From positions 2,232,001 to 2,296,000 of the forward strand of contig OY294072.1 of the NCBI GenBank assembly GCA_958510875.1: a DNA stretch of 64,000 nucleotides. Direction: 5' to 3'. Each line of letters starts with the position of its first letter. The stretch's first letter is position 1. The notes under the pieces were generated by a model. That model saw only the letters and a list, made by a program, of their open reading frames with translations, ran no database searches and was not told the origin of the DNA. The position numbers and the translations under genes were made by a program. Below are positions 34,631 through 45,914 of this stretch, piece after piece. The DNA is from Endomychus coccineus. Taxonomy: Eukaryota > Arthropoda > Insecta > Coleoptera > Endomychidae.

Positions 34631-34968
34631 TTTTATAACTGAACATTTTCTGAAATGATTCTCTATTACATACGTGAGAACGTGAACGTGAATAGTGAGG
34701 GGGGGGGGGGTAACTCTCCGTTTCGATGTCATTGCAAACGTTGGTAATTGACTGATAACGTTACTAGTTAATTCAATTTGTTTCATTTCCAGCAACCGAC
34801 TACCATAGTTTACAAACTATGATCGTCGGATATTTACATCACCACCTACCGTTTGAGGAATAAAATATCAAATATAATAATAATAATAACATTTATTGGG
34901 AAAGATACATTTTGATAGTACATCATTTAGAACTGAAATTATAACATTATGATTCATCACCTGGTTCT

Positions 34969-35971
34969 TCACACCAAATTCCGAACTGATCCTGTAATCG
35001 GAGAATACTCCATTATACGATCGTTAATGATGATGCTATAAGCCCTGGTGTTTTTGGGGAAATTCAGGAAACTTTCCATCTCTAGTTTGACGTCAACTGT
35101 TGATGACTTTATAGCATCGTTTAGTTTTGAACAGTAAATCACGAAAATTGCTCTATTCTTGAATGCTATATAATCTAACATGGGGTCACTTATTATTTTA
35201 TTTGAAAATGATTTCTGGAAATCATAGTACATCTGGTATGCTTCCACGTATTGCTGGTCAGTGAAATTCAATTTCATTGCTTCATATGGATAACACTCTG
35301 AATTCAAGTATAATTTTACATTTAGCAAATTTATATTATCGAAATATGCACTGTGCTTAACAGGATTATTTTTTCGATCAGTTTGGAAAGCTAGAATCTC
35401 ATATCTAGGACGTTCCAAATTCATTGCAATCGTTATCGGTTCGAGACCTTATCAAGCGCAGCTTATGTTTTCCACTCAAAACTTTGTTATAGTCAATATA
35501 GAAATATAGGCCTAGTAGAAAATTCAACGGTATCCATAAATTGATTTTATTATTGTAGACTGAACTCAATACATCCTTAAATGACCATCCAGAAATAGCT
35601 AGAGGTATAGATTCATGTTTGGTATATGTTAGATAAGCTCTGATAGTGCTGACAATACCAGGATCACGTACTTTGTCTATCTCTTTCCCATTCAATTCAT
35701 AACTGATATATTCGAAGAGAAACGCTCCGAAATTATTCGCTAGTTTACATTCACCATCACCACTTGCTTCTGGCTGGAATTCTGCCTCGATGAATAAAGC
35801 AGACGAGGCCAAATCTACCAACACATCTTGTTGATTGATTAATATCTCAATTTCATCGCTGTTGCCAAAAGATGTTGTGTGGGGATAGTAGGTATGAGTT
35901 TCTTCTCGGATGATGTCTTCATTGAAGTTTGGCTCGTTGAATATTTGAAGTTTTTCCGACATTGTAACCAA
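34969..35971 (-). pseudogene. major capsid protein (copy B, 215-nt deletion)
   Basis: The N-terminal half is open (35971-35405) and the C-terminal part is open from MNLERPRYEILAF (35424) to the normal stop. Between them about 215 nt present in C are missing just after RSRTDNDC, shifting the frame. The last segment (TVDVKLEMESFLNFPKNT and on) is intact, unlike in A. Confidence 0.87.
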
Positions 35972-36098
35972 GGGTCTTCAAAAAATTGATATTTTCCAAT
36001 GATAGTGATGCAGAAGCAACCTTCTCCCTTGAACTCGTTGTAGATAATGACTGATGACCACTATGGGTATGTCTTTTATTGCTGAAATCCAAACCCAT
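35919..36098 (-). CDS. small conserved ORF before capsid gene (copy B)
   Basis: 59 codons, MGLDFSNKRHTHSGHQSLST at the start, ending at TGA after AKLQ. It overlaps the first part of the capsid ORF in another frame. Function unknown. Confidence 0.45.
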   Translation of the reverse strand: MGLDFSNKRHTHSGHQSLSTTSSREKVASASLSLENINFLKTLGYNVGKTSNIQRAKLQ

Positions 36099-36184
36099 GT
36101 TCTCAAGTGATGGCTACTGCAACAACAACCTTCTCAGATGAATTCTTTTCATATAATGAGTGGTGGTGAGTATTGGATTATTAT

Positions 36185-36928
36185 TTATTGTTGGAAGCCA
36201 TAATCCCTAGCGGTCTTTTTCATCTCCAACCGTATAATAATTTCTTCTCCACGAAAATTCACCCGTTTCCAATTCTGATCTAAAATATTCAGTGTGATGT
36301 TATCGAAGGACGTCTTGCTGATGACCGGTAGATAAATAAGATTCTTCGGCTCTATGTCAATGGAAAACCCAGGTGGTACAAGAGGTGAGAACTCATATAT
36401 CGTATGAGCTATCTTATTGTTATAATATGCTCCTGCGGTTAAGTTACACTCTACTCGTATTGTTTGAACTTTGATTATGTTTATAGGTCGATCAGATACG
36501 TGTGGTTCGCGAGATGTCAATTTCTTTTTGCTGAATCCAAACAGTACGCTTATACTATCTTTAGGAATAAAATTCACTTCAAAATCACTCTTCAGCTCTG
36601 TGTGTAGAGTGTTGTTGTTAGATTTTATTGATAATTTCCGGTCACGTTCTTCTTGCTTCACTCCTATCTCACAAACTGCACTTTGTATGAAATCCTCGAT
36701 GTCTGTCAACTCGTAGGACCCCATAGGTATAGTTACTACTTCTTCCTCACCCTTCATATTTTCATAATAAAATTTACTAAAACCTTCTTCAATGTTCGGA
36801 ATGCTATTGTACGTAAGCAAGCCAACAAGTGCGATAGAATAATATGAATGAGGATCTAGTTCTATAGGTGGGTGGAAATCTACAGATAAGCGGGAGCTCT
36901 TACCCGTGATAGTGAACGTCTGAGACAT
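36185..36928 (-). CDS. penton / minor capsid protein (copy B, intact)
   Basis: About 247 residues from MSQTFTITGKSSRL; the frame is open 8 codons further upstream. The full set of penton motifs seen in A is in one frame, ending TARDYGFQQ. It is expected to form the capsid vertices as a single jelly-roll pentamer. The TATA-like box is at 36956-36967. Confidence 0.9.
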   Translation of the reverse strand: MSQTFTITGKSSRLSVDFHPPIELDPHSYYSIALVGLLTYNSIPNIEEGFSKFYYENMKGEEEVVTIPMGSYELTDIEDFIQSAVCEIGVKQEERDRKLSIKSNNNTLHTELKSDFEVNFIPKDSISVLFGFSKKKLTSREPHVSDRPINIIKVQTIRVECNLTAGAYYNNKIAHTIYEFSPLVPPGFSIDIEPKNLIYLPVISKTSFDNITLNILDQNWKRVNFRGEEIIIRLEMKKTARDYGFQQ

Positions 36929-36955
36929 GATTGATGGAAACTTTACCAACAATCT

Positions 36956-36967
36956 GTTTATATACTA
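36956..36967 (-). promoter_or_regulatory. TATA-like box before penton gene (B)
   Basis: TAGTATATAAAC on the minus strand, same position as in A. Confidence 0.5.
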
Positions 36968-36979
36968 ATAAATGCAGGG

Positions 36980-37360
36980 TTAGTCGAGCACAACTGAAGA
37001 GTTAGAGAGGAAATCTAAACATAACTGACCACAATTATAAGTGTTATATTGTTGAAAATTATCGTGATTGAATAATATCTTACACTTCTTGAAATGATCC
37101 ACTAGTTCGCGAGAGGGGCGTAAATTGCCAAAACTATCATAATATAAAACTGTATCACCGATTCTATTAAACTCAACCCAGTGAGTGCCTCCATTGTCCG
37201 AGCTATCTAAATTAACTATTCCACGCTCGTTTTTCCATGGTCCGTTGGATGGCAGTTCATCACGCATAAATACTCCTCTAAAATGGGGAATTTTCAGAGC
37301 TTTTGCTAGTTTTCGTAGATCGAGATCGGTCAGAGGTCTTCTGGGTAGGTTTACTGACAT
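36980..37360 (-). CDS. adenain-type cysteine protease (copy B, intact)
   Basis: 126 residues, the only intact protease in the window. The catalytic triad is visible: His60 in GGTHWVEF, Asp75 in YYDSFG, Cys110 in YNTYNCGQLCLDFL, with Gln103/104 as the likely oxyanion residue. It is short, like other Polinton proteases of the C5/Ulp1-like clan. It matures capsid and core proteins during assembly. Its start overlaps the end of the PLA2/pX frame by a few bases. Confidence 0.9.
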   Translation of the reverse strand: MSVNLPRRPLTDLDLRKLAKALKIPHFRGVFMRDELPSNGPWKNERGIVNLDSSDNGGTHWVEFNRIGDTVLYYDSFGNLRPSRELVDHFKKCKILFNHDNFQQYNTYNCGQLCLDFLSNSSVVLD

Positions 37361-38125
37361 TTTTCTGGATGTTTATTTAAATATAGACCAAGACCTTTGC
37401 GATACTTTTTCAAATATAGACCAGATTCTTGTTTCCCCAAAGCTATAGCCTCCATTGTTTTATTATGTCTTTCCGTTTCCTCCAAGGTTTTTCGAGCTGC
37501 TTTGCTGTCGTTGACGGCCTTAGCGATGCCTGCACCACCTCCCGCCAATGCTCCAGCAGCTGATAATCCGGCAAACAGAGGTATTAAAATGGTAGGAATC
37601 CTCCAGTCTTTGGAATAGGAATTACTCTTGGTAACCGAACAATTTTCCGACCACCTGCTTTTTTGAATTGTTTTCGTGCAACTTTCAACGCTGTTTGGGA
37701 TGTTTTCCTAAGATTGGATGAGTCAAACTTATTCTTCATAACTTTTCTCACCTCATCGACTATTGCACTTCCGAACCCAACCTTCTCTCTCATACCCATC
37801 CCCAATTTCCTCTTTGCCTTCATAATTTTATTTACACCGAAAGCGGCAATACTTTCTCCAAATCTATGGATTTGACACGTTGCCAAGCAGCGTTCTCTGA
37901 TATTTTATCCGCCTCGTGACGTCCTTCCAAACTAGCGTTTCGCAGATATGAAATATCGTGTTGGCGGCAAGCTTTATCGAGTGGATTGATACCTGAATCT
38001 CCTCTTCTCAACCGTTCTTCTAATTTTATACCGGGACCACAGAATTGATAACCAGGAATATGAAGTTCAAACGGGAGCTTTTTTATAAGCGTATTGAGAA
38101 CACCTTCTCCTACGTACGCTTCCAT
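37351..38125 (-). pseudogene. PLA2/pX-like protein (copy B, frameshifted)
   Basis: Pieces in different frames: 38125-37832 (PLA2 domain with PGYQFCGPG and ACRQHDISY intact), 37886-37584 (basic middle) and 37548-37351 (C-terminus with KTMEAIALGK). The breaks are small indels near 37860 and 37590. Confidence 0.85.
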
Positions 38126-38404
38126 ACAGACTGATGAAAATTGAAGATTGCACCGTTATTTAACGAGGGGAGGGAGAAAGTCCGAAGATCTCAAAATAAT
38201 ATTTTTTATTAATTTCAAAATTTTCTCCATACAAAAGACTTAAGTATAATCTTAACAATATATGTTTCAAATATTATAATCTACACTCTTGATTCACCCT
38301 CATATTCACGGAATTTTGTTCTATTATAATAACCATACCCTCGAGTCAATGATAATCCAGCTATTTGTTTGTTCCTAATAATCTCCAAATGGTTGATGAT
38401 GGGT

Positions 38405-39282
38405 TCATTGAACGAGATCCGAATTATTGATTCAACTGTTGTGATTATTATCTAGACCCAACCATTTCACATACTGTTGACCCCTCCTCTTTCGTAATAT
38501 TTTTTCGACTAAATACACATCGGGTTGTTTTGTTTTCTGTAATTCTTCCTCATAGAAACAGCCGCTGATTGGTGCGTTGGTCATATCTTCTAGTAGATAT
38601 GTGACCGGGTTGGTAATTTTCACTTTGATGATTTTAAATAATTCCGTACTCCAATTGGGCGTAAATCCCTTCTCAAAAATATGTTTAGCCTTACTTATTC
38701 GTACCACATCTCAAACGTTGTATTTGTGAGGCAGAGCTAACTTGATGTGTGAGTAGGATCGCTTCAATATCTCGCTCTCAATCTGTTTCGTCACTTTTAT
38801 TGGAGCCATATTTATAGTACTATGTTTACGGTTATTATATTTTTCTGTGGTTTCTTCAAGTATATCAAGCCATTTGTATTTCTCGCTAAGACTGAAATGT
38901 TTGTAGAGCGATTCCTTTAATGTTCGAATGACACGTTCAGCAATGGCTGCTTTCTTCACACTATACGAATTATAATGATTGATATTATGTTTCTTCATTA
39001 GATCGTTAAAGTGTTTATTGAAGAATTCTTTTCCCTGTTCGCTTTGCAGATTCCTAGGCTTACGATGTCCTTCTAGCAATATAGAACTGTCCATAGAAAT
39101 TTCGAGAAACAATCGATCATAACCAAAATGTATTTGAATCCTCTATTTGCACGAGCGTAATTACCCATTTCAGCCAGATCCATTTGCCACAAATCATCCA
39201 AACCTTTTATGATCGTTCTGCGTCGTTTGAAATTCTTCCTACTCGGCTTATGCAGCTCATGCACATTTTGTTCTCTACTCAT
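38405..39282 (-). pseudogene. integrase with chromodomain (copy B, broken)
   Basis: The start (39282) and first catalytic Asp region are open. A deletion near 39090 removes the SLKTKSAEEVRKAV stretch and shifts the frame. A stop follows YNV at about 38710, and TGG>TGA near 38430 truncates the chromodomain. The second Asp (LQSEQGKEFF) is changed to Glu here. Confidence 0.88.
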
Positions 39283-39299
39283 CTTATCAATGTGGAAAT

Positions 39300-39953
39300 T
39301 CAGTGTAGAATTAATTTTTTGGGTATATTCACAGGATTTGGAGATATACGTTTCACAGAGCCCTGCTTTGTTGTTGTGGATGATGAGGGTCTCTTCTTAG
39401 AAGGTTCCACAGATGTCATCCGTCGTTCTAACTCCTCCACTTCACTAGTAATGTCATTTAGACGCATGTTCACACTGTTAAATGTGTTATTGATCTCTTT
39501 CAATCCATTTCTGTTTCCCCTCACACTATCACTGATTGTTTTATACTCTGATTTTATATAGATCCCCATTCCATCATATTTATTCTGAATGTCCATCAGA
39601 TGTTTATCGATGTTGAGAATAACCTTCTCATTCGTTAATTTATGTTGATCCAGATCCTTGTTGATATCTTTGATCAAATTGTCAACCCTAACATTGAAGG
39701 TATCTTTAAGACTGGTTTCCGTTTTCAGATTCAGTTTGTGTGTTAATTTATCAACATATACTTTATTTGCAACATCTCCATCATCATTCGGTGATTTTAC
39801 GTTGCAGAACCTACGATTTACCATATCATAACTTTCATCGCTCGTTAGGAATAATCCTTGTCCGTGAACTTGTTTGAAATTATTATTGAATACATTTGAA
39901 TCATATATCCACATGGAAGAGGAGGCTCTGCCAAACTTATCCATTGAAACCAT
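39300..39953 (-). CDS. fibre-like coiled-coil protein (copy B, intact)
   Basis: 217 residues, same architecture as in A: stem motif FCNVKSPNDDGDVANKVYVD, a long coiled coil and a Ser/Thr/Lys tail. It has few differences from A and the frame is open, so this gene was kept longest. Confidence 0.7.
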   Translation of the reverse strand: MVSMDKFGRASSSMWIYDSNVFNNNFKQVHGQGLFLTSDESYDMVNRRFCNVKSPNDDGDVANKVYVDKLTHKLNLKTETSLKDTFNVRVDNLIKDINKDLDQHKLTNEKVILNIDKHLMDIQNKYDGMGIYIKSEYKTISDSVRGNRNGLKEINNTFNSVNMRLNDITSEVEELERRMTSVEPSKKRPSSSTTTKQGSVKRISPNPVNIPKKLILH

Positions 39954-40742
39954 CTTTATAACTGTGATGAATTTGTCTTACACCTGGTTTTTGTTCAATT
40001 ACCCCTGCCTCTATCAATTCTTCTATTATAGAGATTATCTCGTTGTGATGATTATGGTTACCTGCATGCGAGGATGCAACAAGAAGTCTCAGTCTATCCA
40101 CAATTTCGTTAACGTCATCCCAATAAACATATTCGATAGGTTTCTCGTTATTTTCAAGCATATCATTTTTGATATATGCACTTCCAGTGTATGTTTTGGC
40201 TCTGGGTTTTTTCATGGAATTAATCAAAGGTTTCAGTACATTTTTGTATTTTACAATGTTTCTCATTCGATCAGCTGGATCGTTATTACGTCTATGGGCA
40301 CTAGTCATTTCCATCATTTGACTGTAATTTTTCCCATCTTCCACAGTGTGAGTATCAGGTAGAACATCTCTGTAAAATATCAAATTATACAGTCCTGTGG
40401 TACCCTTGAACGGAGTACTCTTGATAATTATATTACTCTCACTATCAATTTCTATAGGTTGATTACCCATGAACCATTTGTCTAAAGTTGAATTATATTG
40501 CAATCCCATTCTATCATCGTATTTCTTGACATCATCATCCAATAGGAATCCTTCCAAGTAATAACGTGCTAATGTGGGATATTGTTGCAGAAACTCCTCT
40601 GTAGCCTCTGCATTATCTTTCTTATGTTTTCTGAATTCTTCACGAATCTGATCGATAGTAGGTTCGAGGGTGAACACATCCTCCTCAGTATTTTGTGGGT
40701 TATATACGAACTCTTTCCCTTCAGTTACAATATTTGGGATTG
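39937..40742 (-). pseudogene. DUF8207-like protein (copy B, 5' end missing)
   Basis: Open from the truncation point to 39937, including YVYWDDVNEIVDRLRLLVAS. The N-terminal coiled-coil part and the ATPase that should follow are cut off at 40742, where unrelated sequence starts. Confidence 0.7.
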
Positions 40743-41086
40743 GTGTGAGTAGATGTGCTATGACAGTTCTGGACCAAAATCACCCTTTTTTGCATGTAAA
40801 TCTCCATAAGGAAATCTAAGGTTCATTTTACCGAAAACGGTCCCCTTCAAGGTCATCCACATTCACGCATGCGCAGTCATGTCGATGGGGGTAGGTAGTC
40901 TATGGTTCTATGAACTAGTCTATGGTTCCCGAAGTCTGTGAACTGGTCATCTGTCTATGGTTCTTCCTTAACTATGGTCGGGTCAAGTCTGTGAACTAAC
41001 CATCTGTCTATGGATCTTCCTAAACTATAGTCGGGGCAATCTGAAGTCTATGAATTAGGTATCTGAGTACTCACATTTTACTGAAA
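40743..41086. other. junction sequence between elements B and C
   Basis: No gene. It starts GTGAGTAGATGTGC, which again looks like a Polinton end (AGTAGATG). About 40900-41060 holds three diverged tandem units of about 65 bp (CTGTCTATGGTTCTTCC, AACTATGGTCGGG, AAGTCTGTGAACTA). It may be the remains of another terminal repeat. Confidence 0.4.
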
Positions 41087-41160
41087 TGATTTTTCTACGC
41101 ACCGAGATTCGAACCTGGGAAATAAACTCTAAAGTTAGGCGGCTTAACCGCGAAGGTGGT
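41087..41160 (-). repeat. diverged tRNA-like sequence, first copy
   Basis: The minus strand contains GCGGTTAAGCCGCC and GGTTCGAATCTCGGTGCGTA, a degenerate version of the tRNA-like sequence 41210-41282, in tandem with it. Confidence 0.5.
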
Positions 41161-41209
41161 GGTGGTGGACTTGAACAATTTAATGCACTCCTACTGAAAA
41201 TGAAATATT

Positions 41210-41282
41210 TTTCTACACACGGGAATCGAACCCGAGAAATGAAATCCAAAAGCCAGCTCCTTAACCGCTCAGCTATGGAGGA
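41210..41282 (-). repeat. tRNA-like sequence at left end of C
   Basis: Reads TCCTCCATAGCTGAGCGGTT on the minus strand with an A-box (TAGCTGAGCGGTTAAGG) and a B-box (GGTTCGATTCC), plus a good T-arm. The two ends cannot pair into an acceptor stem, so it is tRNA-derived rather than a working tRNA. It may act as a Pol III promoter or SINE head. Confidence 0.7.
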
Positions 41283-42872
41283 ATTGAGAACAAGCGATTT
41301 TAATGTTGTAGATATAACCGCGGGGTATCCGGTCTGAGTGATAAGTGCGAGTATATTGCAGTCTATATGATGCAGGTAATTGTTTTACATGACGTTAGTC
41401 ATGCAGGTATGTCACGAAGCGAGGTATGGAATGTGAGACTTCATAGCGCTAGCCCATAGGGGTTTTGAAATAGTGTTGTTTGTACATGTCGTCAGTCACG
41501 TGATTTTTGAAAGAGACCGGGCATTCATCGGAGGTATCATGGGAGGGCTGCTGTTCCTTGAATGCATAGATGGAATGTTATATATAGTATAGAAATGATA
41601 TCTTCTGCATCTCTCTCAAACGCGATGTTTATAAGGAAATTACTTTCAAAAACGTTTATTCAAGCTGTCTGTACCTTACTTGATTGCTATATTACAAAAT
41701 GCGATTTCAATCATCTTAAACATATATGGAAATTATTTTTAGTATACAAAATGGAGTTGGGAGACTTCAATGGGTATGGAATGTGAGGTTATACAGATTG
41801 TTTATGTATGACGTTAGTCATGTGAATTTGAATGAAGCTCACGCGATCTCCAACGAGACAGGTGTGTATGTGTAGTTATACAGAGTGTGCAGGTATGATG
41901 ATGTCTATCACGCAGGTCTTCAGCGAGGTATCCACCTTGCAGGAGTCTTCAATGAAATGTGAGGTTGTTTGTACATGCCGTTAGTCGCAGGGTTTTGTCT
42001 GAGTTATAACGATATCGTACACGGCGCATTGTCTGCCCCCACAAGTGTTCAATAAGGGCCATAACATCTAACATGTGATAGTTTACAAAAATGCTGCTTC
42101 TCATAATAGCGATATTATGAAGCGTTTGCAGAAATAACTATTAAATCATCTTATTCAACTTGGAATTATCGTAATGATGCGCGCGATCCTTCAATGTTAA
42201 AGTAGTTTCATAAGTTATCCGAAAGTAATATGAATATATAAAATGTTTTTCCAAAATTAGTTCCGAAGTAAACATAATTCGCTATAATATTCATTCATGT
42301 ATGTTTCATAAATTATCCGATATAAATCAAATAAGTTTATGTCGCAGGTTGAACAATATTCACTATCATATTTTGCGGTAGAGCTACAGCTGGTTCGAGA
42401 GATAAGAAAGATACGCCGATCACCTTCAAACATGATGAGAATACTTTATTTTAAATCACACATGTAGTATGTATATATTCGAATCATATTGATTGTAAAT
42501 CGCATAATATGATCCGAAATCTAGCTGCTGCTGGGTGTAGCCCAATACCTATACAGAATCTAGACGAAGCGGTGTTACGCATCACGAACTGTCTGTACAG
42601 CTCGATTGCTATATAACAAAATACATTTTTAATCATCTTAAACATATCGATGTGCTAATATAATTTTTTCAGTATGCAAAAATATACTAATAAAACATTT
42701 TTCATCGACACACATTTCTTCATAGGATAGTTAGCTTTTTATAAAATTCATTCAATTTCAATGGGAAACATATATGCGAGGGAGTTTCATAGAGATCGAA
42801 CTCATTTCCCCAACCACCCCAAGAGGTAGAACTATGATGAGGAATAGATGTGGATAATGATAATAATCATAC

Positions 42873-43700
42873 GAATATCTTCATAAGCGCTAATCTATAT
42901 GACATTCAAACACATGCTTCATAAAAGTCTGAATATTGAGTAGAGCTATAGTATCTTCTTCATAAGCGATCATTATCAACATTCAGACACTTGTTTAGCA
43001 CGTGATTCAACAGCCTGTCACCATCGTTCACGAACTATGATGGGCTGATGAGGAATAAAATACCAATAATAATTATATAAATATCTCCATTAGCAATCTG
43101 TACATTTTCCTTCACGAGCACGACTTTTACAAACTCCATACGTTCGCGTAAAATATTATAATGATAAACACATTTTTTGTTCACGGGTTTACATAATCAT
43201 ATGAATATCTTCATAAACGCTAATCTATATGACATTCAAACACATGCTTCATAAAAGTCTGAATATTGAGTAGAGCTATAGTATCTTCTTCATAAGCGAT
43301 CATTATCAACATTCAGACACTTGTTTAGCACGTGATTCAACAGCCTGTCACCATCGTTCACGAACTATGATGGGCTGATGAGAAATAAAATACCAATAAT
43401 AATTATATAAATATCTCCATTAGCAATCTGTACATTTTCCTTCACGAGCACGACTTTTACAAACTCCATACGTTCGCGTAAAATATTATAATGATAAACA
43501 CATTTTTTGTTCACGGGTTTACATAATCATATGAATATCTTCATAAACGCTAATCTATATGACATTCAAACACATGCTTCATAAAAGTCTGAATATTGAG
43601 TAGAGCTATAGTATCTTATTCATAAGCGATCATTATCAACATTCAGACACTTGTTTAGCACGTGATTCAACAGCCTGGCATCATCGTTCACGAACTATGA
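42873..43700. repeat. 330-bp tandem repeat, left arm of C (about 2.5-3 units)
   Basis: Landmarks GAATATCTTCATAA at 42873, 43203 and 43533 give the period. Each unit ends with CATCGTTCACGAACTATGAT, linking it to the palindrome arrays. Confidence 0.88.
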
Positions 43701-44199
43701 TGGTTCGATGAGGACTCAAACATTGAACAGATGAATCTTTGAGGTTAAATATCTGCTGTAGAAATTACCCCACTTTTATTACCTTTTATTTGAGAATATC
43801 GATATCTCCCATGTAACGGCTTATTGCCTAAAGCTATTTTGTATGCAACATTGTTATCATTTGCGAGCCTACGAGGGCCTGTGTGTTGGTCGGTGCTAAA
43901 TGAATATGTTTGACTATTATTACCTGTAGATTTATTTGAGATTCTTCAAGTTTGAGATTGATAACCCACATGAAGAAAGAAGCTTCAACGAATTGATAGG
44001 TTATTTATTATTTTCATATTCGCTATTCTGAATGTGACAACTTTATCGGCTCCAACACTCGAGATAAGAGAGAATATTTACCGCTGATGTAGGGAGAATC
44101 AATATGATGCATACAAATTGGGGTGGGTGAGAACTTCAGACTATAGCTTTATGTGTATCGAAATACATAAGGATTTTGACGAGTAAGTGGTGTTTTATT

Positions 44200-44475
44200 G
44201 AATTGAAGATCCGGCGACCATCGTTCACGAACGATGATGACGTCACTGCTTCAAGCCAATGACAGTAACTGATTCAATCCGGCGACCATCGTTCACGAAC
44301 GATGATGACGTCACTGCTTCAAGCCAATGACAGTAACTGATTCAATCCGGCAACCATCGTTCACGAACGATGATGACGTCACTGCTTCAAGCCAATGACA
44401 GTAACTGATTCAATCCGGCGACCATAGTTTACGAACGATGATGACGTCATCATCGTTCACGAACTATGATGGGCT
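44200..44475. repeat. 65-bp repeats with TGACGTCA palindrome (C)
   Basis: Three units (landmarks 44220, 44285 and 44351) contain TTCACGAACGATGATGACGT and GCTTCAAGCCAATGACAGTA. The last leads into the palindrome at about 44423-44468. Confidence 0.8.
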
Positions 44476-44524
44476 AATGAGGAATAAAATGTGAATAATC
44501 ATAATGTTTGTAATACATTCATGC

Positions 44525-45025
44525 ACATGTTTTATCGCATGATTCAACACATGCTTCAACATTCAGACACGTGTTTCAGACACGTGTTTCAACATTCAGA
44601 CACGTGTTTCAACTTTCAGACACGTGTTTCAGCATTCAGACACGTGTTTCAGACACGTGTTTCAACATTCAGACACGTGTTTCAGCATTCAGACACGTGT
44701 TTCAGACACGTGTTTCAACATTCAGACACGTGTTTCAGCATTCAGACACGTGTTTCAGACATTCAGACACGTGTTTCAACATTCAGACACGTGTTCCAAC
44801 ATTCAGACACGTGTTTCAGCATTCAGACACGTGTTTCAGACACGTGTTTCAACATTCAGACACGTGTTCCAGCATTCAGACACGTGTTTCAGACACGTGT
44901 TTCAACATTCAGACACGTGTTTCAGCATTCAGACACGTGTTTCAGACACGTGTTTCAGCATTCAGACACGTGTTTCAGACATTCAGACACGTGTTTCAGC
45001 ATTCAGACACGTGTTCTAGCATTCA
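44525..45025. repeat. CACGTG minisatellite upstream of the ATPase (C)
   Basis: About 25 units built from CATTCAGACACGTGTTTCA and the shorter GACACGTGTTTCA. Every unit carries the E-box palindrome CACGTG. Three overlapping ORFs of 131-181 codons are repeat translations, open because the unit lacks stops. Confidence 0.9.
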
Positions 45026-45117
45026 TACCTATTTAACATGTATTTGATACCTGATTTTGACAGAAGCGTAGAAGCACCTAACCGCGTGATCAGACATACA
45101 CAATATAACATCATCAT

Positions 45118-45130
45118 CTAGTATATAAAC
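45118..45130 (+). promoter_or_regulatory. TATA-like box before ATPase gene (C)
   Basis: CTAGTATATAAAC, 17 nt before the ATPase ATG. Identical to the box before the ATPase of A. Confidence 0.58.
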
Positions 45131-45146
45131 AAATGCTCATTAACAT

Positions 45147-45872
45147 ATGTTCCAGTATGATTTCGATTCGCCTTCAGGCACGAGGAAGATTGTTAAGCAA
45201 AAAGACTCGTTGAGTATTATGAACTTAGGGTCAAGCAATGAGAATGTTCAACAACCACAACGTCACAGCTCTTTGCTGTTTAATACTATACGAACAATAA
45301 TCTGTGGTCCAAGTGATTGTGGGAAAACAAATGTGATGTTATCTCTATTGTTAGATGCAAACGGTCTGAAATTTGAAAACGTGTACATATATTCAAAGTC
45401 TTTACACCAGCCAAAATACCAGTTACTAAAGGAGACATTGAAGAAAATTGAGGGGCTTGGATATTTTCCTTGTACCGAAAGTGATGAGGTCATAGACCCC
45501 ACAGAAGCGAGGCCTAATTCGATAATAATATTCGATGACGTGATGTTTGAGAAACAGCAGAAAATTCGTGCTTATTTTTCAAGAGGGAGACACAACTCAA
45601 TTGATAGTTTCTATCTTTGCCAGTCTTTTGCTAAATGTCCAAAACATGGATTGCGCGACAATGCCAATTGCTTGATTATTTTCAAACAGGATGAGCTCAA
45701 TTTGAAACATATATTCACCGATCATGTAAGTACCGACATGTCACTCGAAAAATTCAAAGAGATATGTAGCGTATGTTGGAAAGATAAATATGGATTCCTT
45801 ATGATAAACAAAGACTGTGATATGAACAAAGGACGTTATCGCAAAGGTTTTGATAGTTATATATACATCTAA
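45147..45872 (+). CDS. A32-like DNA packaging ATPase (copy C, intact)
   Basis: 241 residues. Walker A GPSDCGKT at 54-61, Walker B SIIIFDD at 125-131, then RAYFSRGRHNSIDSFYLCQS (sensor and arginine-finger region) and a conserved end KGRYRKGFDSYIYI. It belongs to the FtsK/HerA superfamily that pumps genomes into DJR capsids in Polintons, virophages and adintoviruses. It is the only uninterrupted copy here. An ATG-proximal TATA box precedes it. Confidence 0.93.
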   Translation: MFQYDFDSPSGTRKIVKQKDSLSIMNLGSSNENVQQPQRHSSLLFNTIRTIICGPSDCGKTNVMLSLLLDANGLKFENVYIYSKSLHQPKYQLLKETLKKIEGLGYFPCTESDEVIDPTEARPNSIIIFDDVMFEKQQKIRAYFSRGRHNSIDSFYLCQSFAKCPKHGLRDNANCLIIFKQDELNLKHIFTDHVSTDMSLEKFKEICSVCWKDKYGFLMINKDCDMNKGRYRKGFDSYIYI

Positions 45873-45914
45873 CATGTATATATACTTTCATTTGAAATAG
45901 ACAACCCGCTCAGC

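Larger units (their letters stand above)
31038..40742. mobile_element. element B: Polinton copy truncated on the right
   Basis: The left end AGTAGATGAAC matches the terminal 11 bases of A and sits inside a satellite unit. It has the A-type TIR with minisatellites, then the same genes in the same orientation as A: membrane protein, MSV199, capsid, small ORF, penton, protease, PLA2/pX, integrase, fibre, DUF8207-like. Similarity to A and C stops at 40742 within the DUF8207-like gene, so the ATPase and right TIR are missing. Protease, penton and fibre genes are open; the others are broken. Confidence 0.9.
41208..44084. repeat. left inverted repeat of element C
   Basis: Pairs with 50663-53128 in reverse complement, from the tRNA-like end to GAGAATATTTACCGC. 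It contains repeated CATGACGTTAGTCATG-like palindromes and three units of a 330-bp tandem repeat. ORF 41562-41786 has no recognisable features. Confidence 0.85.

Noticed and set aside
41210..41282. Functional tRNA gene
   Set aside because: The A-box, B-box and T-arm are good, but the 5' and 3' ends cannot form an acceptor stem.
44491..45047. Three overlapping ORFs of 131-181 codons
   Set aside because: They are translations in all three frames of the CACGTG minisatellite, whose unit has no stops.
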